Of a stretch of DNA of 64,000 nt, positions 1 through 11,339 are shown in pieces. This DNA comes from Amoebidium appalachense (taxonomy: Eukaryota; Ichthyosporea). The notes under the pieces are model-generated. The model saw only the letters and a list, made by a program, of their open reading frames with translations, ran no database searches and was not told the DNA's origin. Positions within the stretch are counted from its first letter, which is position 1, and each line of letters begins with the position of its first letter. The translations under genes were made by a program, and so were the position numbers. The stretch is from positions 3,596,001 through 3,660,000 of the forward strand of contig CAVNZM010000001.1 of the NCBI GenBank assembly GCA_963693365.1, in the 5' to 3' direction.

Positions 1-54
1 CATTTTTGCAGGCCTTGCTTATTGTTCTCCCGAAAACGTTCCTAATCTCCATAA

Positions 55-450
55 TGCCCTTCCCCTCTCCCTCCCCCCCCCCCCTGCACCCCACTCCTCT
101 TCCTGCCCTCCCCTCCCGATTCCCCCCTTCCCCTCCACCTCCCCTCCACTTCTCTCCCTCCGTATCTCACACTCTCTCCGTCCTCCTCTCCTCCCTCTCC
201 TTCCCTGCCCCCCCCCCTCCCCCCCTCTCCATATCTCTTCCTCCCTCCCCCCCTCGTCTCCTTTTCCCTTTTCCCCACACTTTCTTTCTCCAGCAGTCAC
301 TTCCCCCCCCCCCCCCCCCCTCTCTCTCTCCCCCCCCCCCCCCCCACCCCCCTCGCCCTCCCCTTCTCCCCTCCCCTCCCCCTTCCCCCCCCCCGTCCTT
401 CCCCCCCATCTCTCCCACACACTCTCTCCCCCTCTTTCTCCCTCTTCTCT
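55..450. repeat. C/T-rich low-complexity tract
   Basis: Nearly pure pyrimidine sequence on the plus strand with several C-runs of ten or more and CCCT/CTCT interruptions. Open frames here encode only Pro/Ser/Leu or Gly/Arg/Glu strings and are not genes. The rest of the first 560 bases shows nothing recognisable. Confidence 0.9.
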
Positions 451-560
451 CCCACATGCTCTCGAGCAATCCTCCCCTCAACCCACTTTCCCTCCTGCCC
501 TCCGTCACTCCACTTGCACCCAAATACTCAAGAACCCAATAACCCTTATTCTTCTTCACC

Positions 561-917
561 AATAAGTGCATAAGACCTGCAGCTTCAAAGTAGCTCTTAG
601 GTCCTCATACGGTGGGCCAGAGGGGCAAGGGACGGGAGTTGGGGGCAGAGGAGGGGGGGGAAGGCTTCACGACAGAGCAGAACTCACACACATAATATTA
701 CAGGCATATGTTCGCACGTCCACTGTTCCAGCAGTAACCAGCACGAAAAAGCTATGGGCGTTCTCTCTAGATCTAGGTAATTGGGCTGGGGGCCGGGGGC
801 AAGGGATGGGCGAGGAAAGGAAGGAGGTAAGAGAGGGGGGTGGGTGGATGGGTGGGTGGATGGGTGGTGGGGGGGGGGGGCGGGAAGGGAGGGGAGGGGA
901 GGGGGAGGGGGAGGGGG

Positions 918-961
<44 letters not shown>

Positions 962-1848
962 AAATCTAAAAAGGGTGAGTACATGTCTGTATGAGTGTGA
1001 GAGATCCAGCGCATGCACAAGAGCGTACTTGGATGTACACACGCACGCCCACCTTATTGGCTTTCTCAGCAGATAGGCGCACGCATACGCTATAAAGGTA
1101 ACAGTCAGGATCTGCATCTGCTGCTGTCGTAGGCGTGTCCAACGAAGAGGGTTGACCCACAAAGGGCCCAAGTCATACACAGGAGCGGACATGTTCAAGC
1201 CGTTCACACACAATACCACAAGCACAGGGTTGAGTGACTACTTGGTCAAAATATGACGTGCAAAGCTAGTCGACCTAGATATGTTCTGCTGCTTGGAATA
1301 GTGGGTTTGCGTCTAATTATGAGCAGTGGTCGTTTCTTTCCTGTTTCTGCTCCTCTCCTAACTGAGCTTCCCGCCGAAGTTCCCGGCCAGTCCCCAATCA
1401 AGTTGGCCAACGTTGACCGAAGCTCCAAGTTGCTCCAAACTTTCCAACAACAACCCCCCCTCAACTAAATCTACACAAACAGCAACGTTTGATTGGCTCG
1501 ATAAGATGAATGGCCGAATTTGCAAGAGCACCCCCTAGATTACGTAATAGCGTTCTAGTTCTCACGGTTGCGCCGCCGGCGGGTCCCAACGCCGGGCCTA
1601 TATTGCAATTGTGCAAAAGGGCTCCGAGGAAATGCGTTGCAGATGGCATGCCTTCTCACGAAGATGACGGTCCACCGCAGGGAACAATGAGCTCCTGGGG
1701 TTAGAGCAATAAATCATTTGCACTGGGATACATTGTGGCCTGTAGTTCTGTGTGCGTGTGTGTATGTGTGTGCGTCTGATTTCGCTCTGGATTTTTTTGT
1801 GTTTGTGGCAATGGAAACGCCATCGCGATCGATTTCGCCATTGTTGCC
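561..1848. other. Intergenic, G-rich tract plus unassigned sequence
   Basis: Positions 835-960 are G-rich and end in a G-run of about 40. The rest is non-repetitive but contains no convincing coding frame, RNA gene or transposon terminus that I can recognise. Confidence 0.5.
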
Positions 1849-1980
1849 TCAAAGTTTCGATTGTTAGTGGGTAATCTTCTAATCTCAGACACCTGGGCCA
1901 CGGCCCTCTGAGGGTCAAAGTTTCGATTGTTAGTGGGTAATCTTCTAATCTCAGACACCTGGGCCACGGCCCTCTGAGGG
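1849..1980. repeat. 66-bp tandem duplication
   Basis: Two adjacent, apparently identical 66-bp units (1849-1914 and 1915-1980), each starting tcaaagtttcgattg and ending ccctctgaggg. The unit ends in a short palindrome-like ggccctctgagggcc when joined to downstream sequence. No coding content is evident. Confidence 0.9.
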
Positions 1981-2107
1981 CCGTGCCTGGGCTCAGTATG
2001 TGCGTGCGGTTGCCATTAGATGGCTGTGTGCGTCCATGTGCAAAGCGCTTGTCACCTTAAAGTATATACCGTAGTTATGGATAAGTGCACGTGTCAGAGA
2101 GTGTGCT

Positions 2108-2480
2108 TGTGTGAATGCATGTCTGAGCCTTTGTGTGTGCGTGCGTGTGTGCGTTTGCGTGCGTGTGTGCAGTTATGCATGTAAGTGTACGTGTACGTGT
2201 GTGTGTGTGTACATGTGTGCGTGCGCATGTGTGTGTGTGTTCATGCACACGTGCGTGTGCGTGTGTGCGTGTGTTTTTCTGTATGTGTGCGTGCTTTGCA
2301 ATTGAGTGTGTGAGTGTATGCGTGCATGTGCATGTATGTGCGTGCATGTGCATGTGTGCGCGTGCATTTGTGTGTGTGTGTGTGGTCATGACGTGTATGC
2401 GTGCACGCCAGTGTCTCTGGCAAGTGTGCGTGCTTGTGTATTGGATGTGTGGCATCATGCTATGTAGCACTGTGTATGCA
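2108..2480. repeat. GT-rich degenerate microsatellite
   Basis: Interrupted (GT)n with scattered CA/CG steps across about 370 bases. Open frames in it encode Cys/Val or His/Thr repeats and are rejected as genes. Confidence 0.85.
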
Positions 2481-2641
2481 TGATTTCAGTGTGTACGTGT
2501 GTTCTTTTGAAACCATTGCAAGGGTGTGTGAATGAGTAGATCATCTGCCATGTGCACAAGCGTTAAACTTTCGAATGAAGATAAGAAACACTGCTTGGTC
2601 TGTGTTGTGAGATGCAAGCGGAGGGGAAGGCGTGAGGGGCA

Positions 2642-2864
2642 GGTGGGGGGGGGGGGGGGGGGGGGGAGGGGGGGGGGGAGGGGAAGGTGAAAGGCAATGA
2701 AGAAAAGGAATCTGGAGACTAAACTGACAGTGTGTGGCTTGATGCCCGATGATTCATCAACTTACTGAGTTGTCTCGTGAATCACATATAAAAATCCACC
2801 TATATCATCGCCATACAGTATTTGTGTGCGCTTAAGTGCTTTTTTTTTTTTTTTTTGCTGCTTT

Positions 2865-2959
<95 letters not shown>

Positions 2960-2970
2960 GTGTGTGTGAG
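2642..2970. repeat. G-run, T-runs and (GT)n
   Basis: G-rich block at 2642-2688, a double T-run at 2840-2886 and a perfect (GT)n of about 70 bases directly after it. Part of the simple-sequence background of the window. Confidence 0.9.
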
Positions 2971-3038
2971 AGAGAGATGAATGCAAATGTAATGTGCAAG
3001 AGCTGCATGAACATGTACCAATTTTTTTGCTTCGAGTA

Positions 3039-3044
3039 TTTATT
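3039..3044 (-). terminator. Polyadenylation signal of PDZ paralogue 1
   Basis: AATAAA on the minus strand, about 185 nt past the stop codon at 3227. The surrounding sequence (tatttatttc.ttgg..atagaccagct on the plus strand) is matched at 13848-13873 behind the second paralogue, so this is a shared 3' UTR end. Confidence 0.65.
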
Positions 3045-3226
3045 TCGTTGGGGATAGACCAGCTATTGCCCCATCAGGAGAGTTGCAGGAATAACTAGAA
3101 TAGCAGAAACATTCGCACATTACTAACTTTAGATAGCATTCATTCAGGTAACATTATCATGCGATCAACTAAAACTCATTCATTCATTCCAAATAGCTTA
3201 GGGGGAATTACATTTTACATCAGTAT

Positions 3227-4408
3227 TTACAACATAAACGCCATAGGAGGGAACTGAATCCTCCTTGCACCCAGGGTCATGCGCTTCTGTGAAGCACTGC
3301 CGCTGCCGTTTCTCTGCGCCTTCTTTCCCTTTCCAATGCGCACACCAGCAGCCGCCTCCTCCGACTCTGTGGTAGACACAATAGCTTGTGTGTTGACGTC
3401 GGTGGTCCGAGCATGAATAACAGTCGAGGTCATTTCGAACAGGCGCGGCCCAAGGGGAAGAGAGCCAACGCTGGAAGAAGTGGGGAGGGTGTGTGGGCGC
3501 TCCTCTTCAGAAACTACCTGTCGCATATCGGCAGGTGTGGCAGTAGCAACGCTAGGAAGGCGGGGAGACGACGCCGGGGTGCTGGGGGTGGATGAAGGGC
3601 ATGAAGTGCCCGGGCAGTTGAGGTCCGAGCACGGGGGTGGAACGGTCATGTACTTGCCGTGCTTGTTGTACTTGGTCTCCTTGATCACAACACGCTCAAC
3701 CTTCTTTTCGTCTTCACAATCCAGGCGAAGGGTTTGGTTGACGAAAATGTGGCAAGGCAAATTCTTGATGCCGAGCACCGCCATGAAATACTCGCAGCCA
3801 ACGCGCAGTTGTGCGGCGAGTGGGGCACGGATGGCCATGATGGACACCTTTCCGTGCGCAGCACGTTCCTCGTTGGAGATGCGATAGATTTCCTCATCGC
3901 TAAGACCCAGGACGCAACGGTCGTTCACCTGAATGATAGTGTCGCCTTTGCTAAAACCGGCCTTGTCGCAAACAGTCCCGGGGTGCACGTCCGAGATGCA
4001 GTTTTCGTCGAGCTCAATGCCGAAAAGCTGGTCTCCTTCCACCTCGGCGACCTTTGCAATAACTGGGCGTTCGTCGATTTCAATCGTGACGACAGTTGCG
4101 TTTTTGAGTGTGGCTTGAAGCTGGTCAAGGTCTGTGCTCGAGTCTACGCTAGTGCCGTTTACTGTGTTCAACCTATCACCAAACTTAAAACCTGCTCTGT
4201 AAGCGGCCGAGAGCTTGAGCTCTGCAAACTTGTCAACCCTAATAACGTACAAGTATTTACCGACGGGAGCGAACAGCGCGCCGAAAGGGGCGCGAGCATC
4301 CTTACGAATGGTTACTTCACGAACTTTGGCTGACTTGGAAAGCCAGTTGCTATCGAAGGCGCTATTGTTTGCCTCTTCAACGGCAGATTTGGTTTCGTAA
4401 AATCCCAT
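3227..4408 (-). CDS. Syntenin-like tandem-PDZ protein, paralogue 1
   Basis: Single-exon gene of 393 aa. The start at 4408 (MGFYETKSAVEEANN) is chosen because the paralogue at 14104 begins in the same place; an in-frame Met 19 codons upstream is possible. PDZ1 spans about residues 29-112 and PDZ2 about 115-194. They are separated by only a few residues (IEIDERPVIAK), the tight tandem arrangement of syntenin, and the PDZ2 elements GDTIIQVNDRCVLGL and VSIMAI resemble syntenin PDZ2. A conserved segment to about residue 265 follows, then a Ser/Pro/Thr-rich tail of about 100 residues and a conserved hydrophobic C-terminus (PPMAFML). In animals syntenin binds C-terminal peptides and phosphoinositides at membranes; the same scaffold role is inferred here. 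No introns are present, unlike the other genes in the window. Confidence 0.8.
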   Translation of the reverse strand: MGFYETKSAVEEANNSAFDSNWLSKSAKVREVTIRKDARAPFGALFAPVGKYLYVIRVDKFAELKLSAAYRAGFKFGDRLNTVNGTSVDSSTDLDQLQATLKNATVVTIEIDERPVIAKVAEVEGDQLFGIELDENCISDVHPGTVCDKAGFSKGDTIIQVNDRCVLGLSDEEIYRISNEERAAHGKVSIMAIRAPLAAQLRVGCEYFMAVLGIKNLPCHIFVNQTLRLDCEDEKKVERVVIKETKYNKHGKYMTVPPPCSDLNCPGTSCPSSTPSTPASSPRLPSVATATPADMRQVVSEEERPHTLPTSSSVGSLPLGPRLFEMTSTVIHARTTDVNTQAIVSTTESEEAAAGVRIGKGKKAQRNGSGSASQKRMTLGARRIQFPPMAFML

Positions 4409-4472
4409 TTTTTGTGTGTTTTCAATCGTTCCGAATTTTCGATTTTGACTGAGGCTGACATGCAAATAGCGG

Positions 4473-4481
4473 CTTTATATA
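4473..4481 (-). promoter_or_regulatory. TATA box of PDZ paralogue 1
   Basis: Minus-strand TATATAAAG lies 65 bp upstream of the chosen ATG at 4408, a good spacing for a short 5' UTR. An octamer-like ATGCAAAT on the plus strand (about 4460-4467) lies between it and the ATG. Confidence 0.55.
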
Positions 4482-5153
4482 CCCCTGGAATCTCCAGGTG
4501 CGCAGAGCGAAGCAAATCGAAATGTGACGTCAGCAAATCGTGAGATGCCGGCGGCCCGGCCTGATTTTAGACTCACAACCGGCCTTGGGTCCTGAGGCGC
4601 CCGCAGAAATGGAATATATGTGTTTGTAAGGCGTGACTTGCATGTAAATTAGTATGGGTCCCTGTAAAAGGCCTATATACTCAGCACTTGTAGAGGCACA
4701 ATTCACAAGAAACATGATCTTAGTTCGACAGGACCATCCCGTGGCTGCGTGTGTTCATGTGCGCTAGTGCATTTGATTGATTGGGTTCCGAAGCACCAAT
4801 TAACGCACGGATGAAGGATATTGACCAATCGGCATTGACCAGTGCTTATGTAGTTTAAAATGATTGGCGCAGCCATCACCGTAAACCTGGCACATGCAAT
4901 ATACTTAGCGCGTTTTGATTGGTGGTTACCTCTTGGTCCATTAGATCAACACAGTAGCACCCCGCCGCAGTCAAACAAGAGAAAGCCACGCGAATGTAAG
5001 TTGTACTTACAGATTTCTGCGTTATCTGGATCAAAGCACCTATTTAAATGGGTATGTAAGCCAGAGAGCTTGTGGTGTTGTCATTTCATCGTTTTCTCCT
5101 TGTGTAGAGAGTCGGGCACGTCTACGCCTTTCAACAAATTGTGCAGCAGCCCA

Positions 5154-5181
5154 TTTTCATTGGACATCGATGTTTCCCGCC
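5154..5181. promoter_or_regulatory. E2F-like block upstream of PDZ paralogue 1
   Basis: ttttcattgga...cgatgtttcccgcc contains an E2F-type core TTTCCCGCC next to an inverted CCAAT box (attgg). The same block occurs at 15449-15475 upstream of paralogue 2 although the flanking sequence has diverged, which suggests selection. The factor assignment is inference from the motif only. Confidence 0.4.
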
Positions 5182-5468
5182 TCCAATCCTAGGGCATTTC
5201 TGCAGTAAGTAACCAATCAGATCTTTCTATTTTGTTGGGTTCTAGATTAGAATCTTCGATCCGCTTCTGGCCCATTCCCTCCCTCACGCCGATGAACTCG
5301 GTTTCTCCTAGGAAAAAAGAAGAAAAAGGCACATGCCAATCTTGTTATTTATGTATTTCTTTGTTAACAAAATCCACAGCTGAGTATAATCAGGCATTTA
5401 TTTGCTGTTAGGTGCTCACATAGACTGGAAGAATGTAATGTTTACGTGATCGCACGTACCGCATGTAG

Positions 5469-5540
5469 GATCACAGGAATGCGTTAGCGGAGCACCTGGA
5501 CCAATTACGCATTCCGACGCATTCCGTTTGGGTTCCCGAA
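5469..5540. promoter_or_regulatory. Triple CATTCC (TEAD-like) block, copy 1
   Basis: gatcacaggaatg at 5470-5481 gives one CATTCC on the minus strand. Two more follow on the plus strand at 5510-5515 and 5520-5525, after a shared acctgg.ccaat segment. An alignable block with the same three sites in the same order lies at 15724-15835. CATTCC is the M-CAT/TEAD core; function here is inferred. Confidence 0.4.
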
Positions 5541-6068
5541 AACCTGCCTGGGCAACTGCAACCCGGGGCAGTTCACCAATTCCGCACGTGAGGCCCTAGT
5601 AGGTGCGAAATTTGGCGCGAAAAGCCATCGGTTTGCTCGAAAACCCAACCATGTGCATGGCACATGGCATCACGCTGTCCCCCACGAGGTGTGTGTGGGC
5701 TGATAACAAACTGATTGGGTGTCGAGACCAAAGAGTTCAGAAGATCGCGAGTCACGGCGAGTGTGAAACCCTTGCTGTGTACAACTGTGTGTGTGGCTGT
5801 GTGCCCGTCCCCAACATTAATAGAACATGCCAGAAGGTCCAGATGCACACTGTAGATGGACTAGTATAGCACATGGCACATGTGGTGTGAATGTGAAGCA
5901 GGGAAAAAAGTCCTTGAATATGCATGTGCATATACAATCAATACCGTATACATATGCATGCGCCGATGAGACCTGTGTCAATAGGTAGATGTACAAACAA
6001 ATGCAGCCGGCCGTCTTATCACAGCCAATAATCAGACATGCGTATGTACAAATAAACCCCGCAATAGT

Positions 6069-6638
6069 GTGTGTGTGACTTTGGACTGCCACTTACTTAT
6101 TAAACATGTACACAATCACAAGATAATCACGCAATATAACAAATGGAAAAAGATACCACACGACACTAGACCCGATGAAAGCATACACCTTGAAAAACTA
6201 AGCCTTATGTCTCGTTTTATATATACTGACCGCCTCAACCATATTGCCAAATATGGCACTCGCAAGTGTATAACACCTAAATACATATTACCTTCCTGTA
6301 GAACTGGTCTTTCTCTAGCTGATGGTATTATTGATCAATTACCACGCTTTTACTGTACACGTGCTATACAGTGGAGATCTAATAAGTATAAGGTGGCATC
6401 ATTTGCATGCCCAAACAACACACACACACACCAGTTTAACCGGTCATGTATCGCCAAATGTAGTTTGATAGACCACATAATACCGCAACACACACACGTC
6501 ACATTCACAACAGACACCCAGAAAGATAGCCTACCTGTAAATTACAACATCCTTGATTTTATACTAAACACGCGTAACTACGACCTGTTTATTAGATGTA
6601 TTGATTGGCTTGAGAAACACATCACTACAAAATTATAG
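6069..6638 (+). CDS. Unassigned 189-aa frame ending in a dispersed repeat
   Basis: An open frame of non-repetitive composition whose last 70 or so residues (ending LEKHITTKL) lie inside the dispersed repeat at 6417-7040. The same C-terminal peptide is encoded, inverted, at 36214-36436, where the upstream part differs. It may be the tail of a transposon protein such as a reverse transcriptase, but I see no catalytic motif and no domain I recognise. Either strand-level chance or a decayed element remains possible. Confidence 0.25.
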   Translation: MCVTLDCHLLIKHVHNHKIITQYNKWKKIPHDTRPDESIHLEKLSLMSRFIYTDRLNHIAKYGTRKCITPKYILPSCRTGLSLADGIIDQLPRFYCTRAIQWRSNKYKVASFACPNNTHTHQFNRSCIAKCSLIDHIIPQHTHVTFTTDTQKDSLPVNYNILDFILNTRNYDLFIRCIDWLEKHITTKL

Positions 6639-6658
6639 CGCACGCGCACACACACACA

Positions 6659-6715
<57 letters not shown>

Positions 6716-6747
6716 CCAGCTGATACCGAGTGTCCCGAGGGGAGCCC

Positions 6748-6793
<46 letters not shown>

Positions 6794-7040
6794 AAAAAAA
6801 AATAAAAATAAAAATAAAAAAAAAAAATAAAATAAAAAAAAAACGGGGAACCCCAACTAATTGATTTCTCCTTGTAGTCTTTATGGTGTCTCGTAGAGAA
6901 AGTAAACCCTGATATATAGTCACCACCCGACATCTATGTACGTGATCATGATATACCGCTGAGGGGATATTCCGAGCAAACCCCCCCCCCCCATACCTGA
7001 GACTGGTTCTCTTTGCCTCGAGTAAACAGCGTAAACCCCT
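6417..7040 (+). mobile_element. Dispersed poly(A)-containing repeat, copy 1
   Basis: Layout: end of an open frame, (CA)n (6644-6714), a 36-bp unique segment ending gagcccctttaaa, a poly(A)-rich block (6752-6842), then about 200 bp ending gagtaaacagcgtaaacccct. The whole unit recurs in reverse orientation at 35854-36436 with high identity, differing mainly in repeat-tract lengths. An mRNA-like order (coding tail, then A-tract) suggests a retroposed element, but sequence continues beyond the A-tract, so termini and class are unclear. Confidence 0.65.
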
Positions 7041-7495
7041 ATGTACATGTCACCACGTGTGGTGCAATATGACAGTTCACAAGACTCGGCAATGCGAGTC
7101 GCGCGCGATACTGTTTATGAATGCTGACACCCATATTAGATACGTACACAGCACAGCGCTCCGTTTGAATCACCAGGTTATTGGCCCAGTGGCCCGTTAG
7201 TAGAGGCTGGGAAAACAGCTGAAATGTGCACGCATTATAATCTTCAAGAATAGATAGAACAAGGCACACTCATTAGTTCAAAGTGGGCCGAGCGGGTGTG
7301 TACTTGTTGGGACACGGAAAGGACAGCCCCGACTCGGCGACTCCCGAATTCGAAATTCCCAGAGCTACTACTTTACTAATGTGTATGTAGAGAGGCGGCC
7401 TCGGGTATAAGAATATGATCAGGTTCTAGTAGAGGGTAAACACATGCACGTGCCGGTGTGGGTACCGGTGTGGATGTGTATGCATGTGTGTGTGT

Positions 7496-7531
<36 letters not shown>

Positions 7532-7806
7532 GCGTAGGGGGATGGCCAGGCGGAGGGGTCGGGGGGGGGGGGGGGGGGGGGGGGGGGATGGCCCATTGGG
7601 GGAGGGCGGGGGGGGGAGGGGCAGACCGCATATAATTAGAAAGCATGCATCATATCTGTATGTATTGTTTAAACGTTAACCACGCACGTGTCCACTGGAA
7701 AAATGGTCACGGTATTGGGCATGATGAATTTGAGGAGGGCGGGGGGAAGGGGGGGGAGCTCAGTAGTATGTCCCAGATAAACCCCCATGGACTACATAGT
7801 ACTGGT

Positions 7807-7853
<47 letters not shown>

Positions 7854-7960
7854 CTCCTCCGGATCCCTCCTCCACCCGGGCCCGGTCCCCCTCCCCCGCC
7901 CCTCTCAGTGGAGCTCGGGAGGACCCACCCGCTCATGATCAAAGGGTTAGCCCCCTCCCC

Positions 7961-8011
<51 letters not shown>

Positions 8012-8120
8012 ACATTGGCAACCTATTAGCTAACTGCAAAGGTGATGGGTCCCCCCGGCTCTCTCGGGGAGAAGGGAAGTGGGGGGGGGAGGGGCGAGGG
8101 GCACTGTGTTGGGGTAGTGG

Positions 8121-8161
<41 letters not shown>

Positions 8162-8340
8162 CCCCGCCCCGGGGGGATCCTCTTGCGCACTTCTCCCTCG
8201 GAGCTCGAGGCTACCCCTTTCCCCTCCCTCCTTCCCCTCTCCACCCCCACCGGTAACACTCCCCCCCCCCCCCCCTTTCCCCTCGGGTGACGGTGACAAC
8301 CACCACGAACAGATGTCTCTTCCCTTCTAGACTCTGAAGT
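7041..8340. repeat. Spacer with alternating G-runs and C-runs
   Basis: 7041-7440 is unassigned unique sequence. G-runs lie at 7497-7530 and 7560-7587; C-runs at 7810-7850, 7962-7997 and 8125-8160, the last two preceded or followed by short CA or GC-rich stretches. No gene is seen. Confidence 0.8.
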
Positions 8341-8447
8341 TAGAGCGCTTCAGATAATGATGGTGGCAGAGTTATCATGCTCAACATGTGTACATCTGTG
8401 TGTCTGCAACTTGTGTGCCATGTATGTGTGTGTGTGTGTATGCATAG

Positions 8448-8839
8448 TCGGTGAAGAGAAAGTCGGGGCCGCAGGGAGGCACTACGGTACACTCAGGGCT
8501 GCACCAATAGACAACTGGAACCTGACACGCACATGCAGTGCCATGTAATTGCACACATTCTTTCTTGCATCCACACAACCGTAAGGTGATCATGTTTGAC
8601 TGCATGTGTGTGTGCCAGTGGCACATGATCCAGTCGGCACTGCAGCTAATCACTGCTGCATGATTGGCTGTTTTGTGTGTCACATCATGCCACATAAGCA
8701 CATGCACAATTTGTGTGGATGCAGAAAGAATTTGCAATGACATTGCACTGCATGTGCGTGCCAGGTTCCAGCTGTCTGCGTGTGTAGCCCTGCGGGTACA
8801 TTGGTGCTTGCCTGCGGCGCCGTCTTCACCGACCGACAT
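8448..8839. repeat. Imperfect 390-bp foldback element
   Basis: Left arm 8448-8581 (gtcggtgaaga...gcatccacacaa) is the imperfect reverse complement of right arm 8708-8839. Shared blocks include ctggaacctg.cacgcacat, gcagtgc.atgt.attgca and attctttct.gcatccacaca. The 125-bp loop itself folds weakly (ggcactgcagc / gctgcatgattg). Stem-loop MITEs and foldback transposons look like this; no terminal target duplication is clear. Confidence 0.75.
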
Positions 8840-8840
8840 G

Positions 8841-9330
8841 TCTTCCGTGAGATGTATGTGCATGGGTCTGTGCGTGTGTGGTTGTGTCGGTGTTGATGGC
8901 TATGTATTGCATGCACGCACTAGTTTGCACTGCCACTTAAGGGTGGGGAGGAAGAAGGGGGGGGGGGGGGGGGGGGGGGGGGGGGAGGGGGGGGGACAGA
9001 GAGCGAGGTGGGGGGAACGGGGGAGGCTCCCCCAGCCAGCGGTGGTGAGTCCGGGGAGGGGGGAGGGGGAAGGGGAGAGGCAGGACCCACGGGGAGGTTG
9101 GGGGGGGGGAGGGGGGGGGGGGGTTGATGGGAGAGAGAGAGGACCCACGGGAGGGAGACGGGGGGGGGGGGGGGGGGGGAGGGGGGGAGGGGGGTCGCCC
9201 ATCATCCGGAGGCAGGTGTGGAATGCCCCTACCCCCAAGGCCACCCCATTCCCCCCTCCTTCTCCTCCCCCCCCCCCCCCCCCCCCCAATACATACCCCC
9301 TCCGCCCTTTAAACCCAAAAACGCCTTTTC
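8841..9330. repeat. G-rich tracts and a C-run
   Basis: Several G-runs between 8957 and 9195 broken by gaccca and gagag motifs, then a C-run at 9267-9288. No gene is recognised. Confidence 0.85.
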
Positions 9331-9559
9331 AACTCATGTTGTCAAATGCAAGCTTGCACATGCTGCTACTAAGCTACTATTTTGCCCCCTGATTGCTTCT
9401 GCAGACCGCCTGAATCGGGTGGACATTTCTTTAATAAAAAACGATAACTGTGTGCAACCTGGTTGACTCATAGTGCTACTATGATATCAAATAAGCTGTG
9501 CAGAGTAGTACCGAAATGTTCTTTTGACCCCTCACCACTCCCACTTCCTTCGTCACCTT

Positions 9560-9773
9560 GGTGTGTATGTGTGTGTGTGCTTGTGTGTGTGTGTGACGGT
9601 GTGTGTGTATGTGAGTGTGCGTGTGTTGTGTGCGCGCGCACGCATCTGCTCTGCGTTTGTGCTTGTGTGTGCCACTGTGTGTGTGTGTGTGTGTGTGTTT
9701 GTATGTGTGTGCATGTTTGTGTGTGCATGTGTGCGTGTGTGTGTGTGAGTTTTTCAAAGTGCTTGTGTGTGTC

Positions 9774-9810
<37 letters not shown>

Positions 9811-9851
9811 CGCGCGCGTGTTTGCGTGCACTTGTGTGTGTATATGCTCGT

Positions 9852-9937
<86 letters not shown>

Positions 9938-10012
9938 TTTTGGGTGTGTGTGTGCGACACACGTGTGTTTGTGCACGGCCATGTGTGTGTGTGCACTGGT
10001 GCCCTGTGTGCA
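9560..10012. repeat. (GT)n-rich block
   Basis: About 450 bases of interrupted (GT)n, with a near-perfect core at 9860-9934 and CG-containing alternating purine-pyrimidine stretches (cgcgcgcg), a composition prone to Z-DNA. Apparent Cys/Val and His/Thr open frames are artefacts. Confidence 0.9.
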
Positions 10013-10422
10013 TCATGGCACGTAACTATATGTTCGTCGATATAAGGAAACGTGCGAGATTGAGAAATATGGCGAGGACATTACGTGCTCAGTACGTACC
10101 TGGGAGTACGTACTGGGAGTACGTAGTCGGTGGTTGGCTGGGAGAGGGGAGGGTTGGTGGTAGTGACCATGGTCGCAAGGGTGGTGGTGGTGGTGGTGGT
10201 GGGCCCGGGCGGGGGGGGGGGGGAGGGGGGGGGGGACTGATTATTGCAGGGATTACCGGTGTTGCGCTTGCTATGTAACAATAGCGAGAGTTCCTTTGTG
10301 CTATAGGGTGCTGTGTTAGGCTAATATATTAGAGTTCATTATCGAATCGATTTCTTTTGCTCTGTGAACGTCTCCTCCATATTAATCTCCCGGCCCTCCA
10401 ACACTATTATTTGGAGGGGACT

Positions 10423-10455
<33 letters not shown>

Positions 10456-11339
10456 AGGAAAAAATGAGGCTGCATCGATATTGGGGCCATTTTGAATTAT
10501 CTCGGAACTGCTTCGGGCTAAGTGCATTCCATGCGCACCTGAATCCACATTCCGTCCGGTCCGGGTTGATCGATACTATGGCATATCGATACATGGGCTA
10601 GACCAGTACCTATGAGCCTTGGACAGCTGTGGGGAACCATTGCCAACGTGGTTGTATGTATTTATCTCCTTCAAGTTGACCCATATTAAAATGAATTTAG
10701 ATGTCGTATTGTTCACCCATATACACCCACACCAACACAAAGCACCAAAGAAAGAACACCCACCGCGACCGAAAACACACGAAAACCTGAATGACCTCAA
10801 TACCCGCACAAAATATGATACTCTGATGAAAGGCACGGGAAAACAGGTGACAGCAGCCACAACCACACTACGGCACACACCAATGTAATACAATGACATT
10901 TAACAACCCAAAAACCTTACACTGTCAGACCACCTCACCAAGTTAGCCTCCCGTCAAAGAATTTTCTAAATATTTAGGGCACATCCAAAAACCTTACAAT
11001 CATCACCACACCACGTTAGACTCCCCCTCAAAGTTTGGTAAATATTCGGTGCACGATTAGTTGGTAGGTAAGTGGCAAAGGGTCAACAAGATGATAAAAC
11101 TTTGATGTTACAATCAGGCTACTAGGTTAAATTTGAAAGCCCGATGCATCGTTCCACCATGTCTGCGAGACAGGCTTAACCTCTCACGTAGATGTAAAGA
11201 CAAGTGCTGAATAGGACGTTCATATTATCTTTAAATGACTCGAAAACATAACAATAATCGTCGAATATATAAGCCTATCGGTGTTCTGTGACTTCCAGTT
11301 TTTTCTCGGATATCCTTCGTTTTTAGAGCGTTCGAGGCT

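Noticed and set aside
3480-4333. Plus-strand frames opposite the PDZ genes (also 14291-14835)
   Set aside because: They are antisense shadows of conserved minus-strand coding sequence; the PDZ motifs are on the minus strand.
4860-5192. 110-codon plus-strand frame upstream of PDZ paralogue 1
   Set aside because: No recognisable domain, overlaps the conserved upstream motif block, and has no counterpart upstream of paralogue 2.
9463-10278. Long Cys/Val and His/Thr open frames in GT/CA tracts, here and at 11.2-13.4, 16.3-17.7, 27.1-27.7 and 31.0-32.9 kb
   Set aside because: They are translations of dinucleotide repeats, open on both strands and in several frames. None shows a domain or codon pattern of a real gene.
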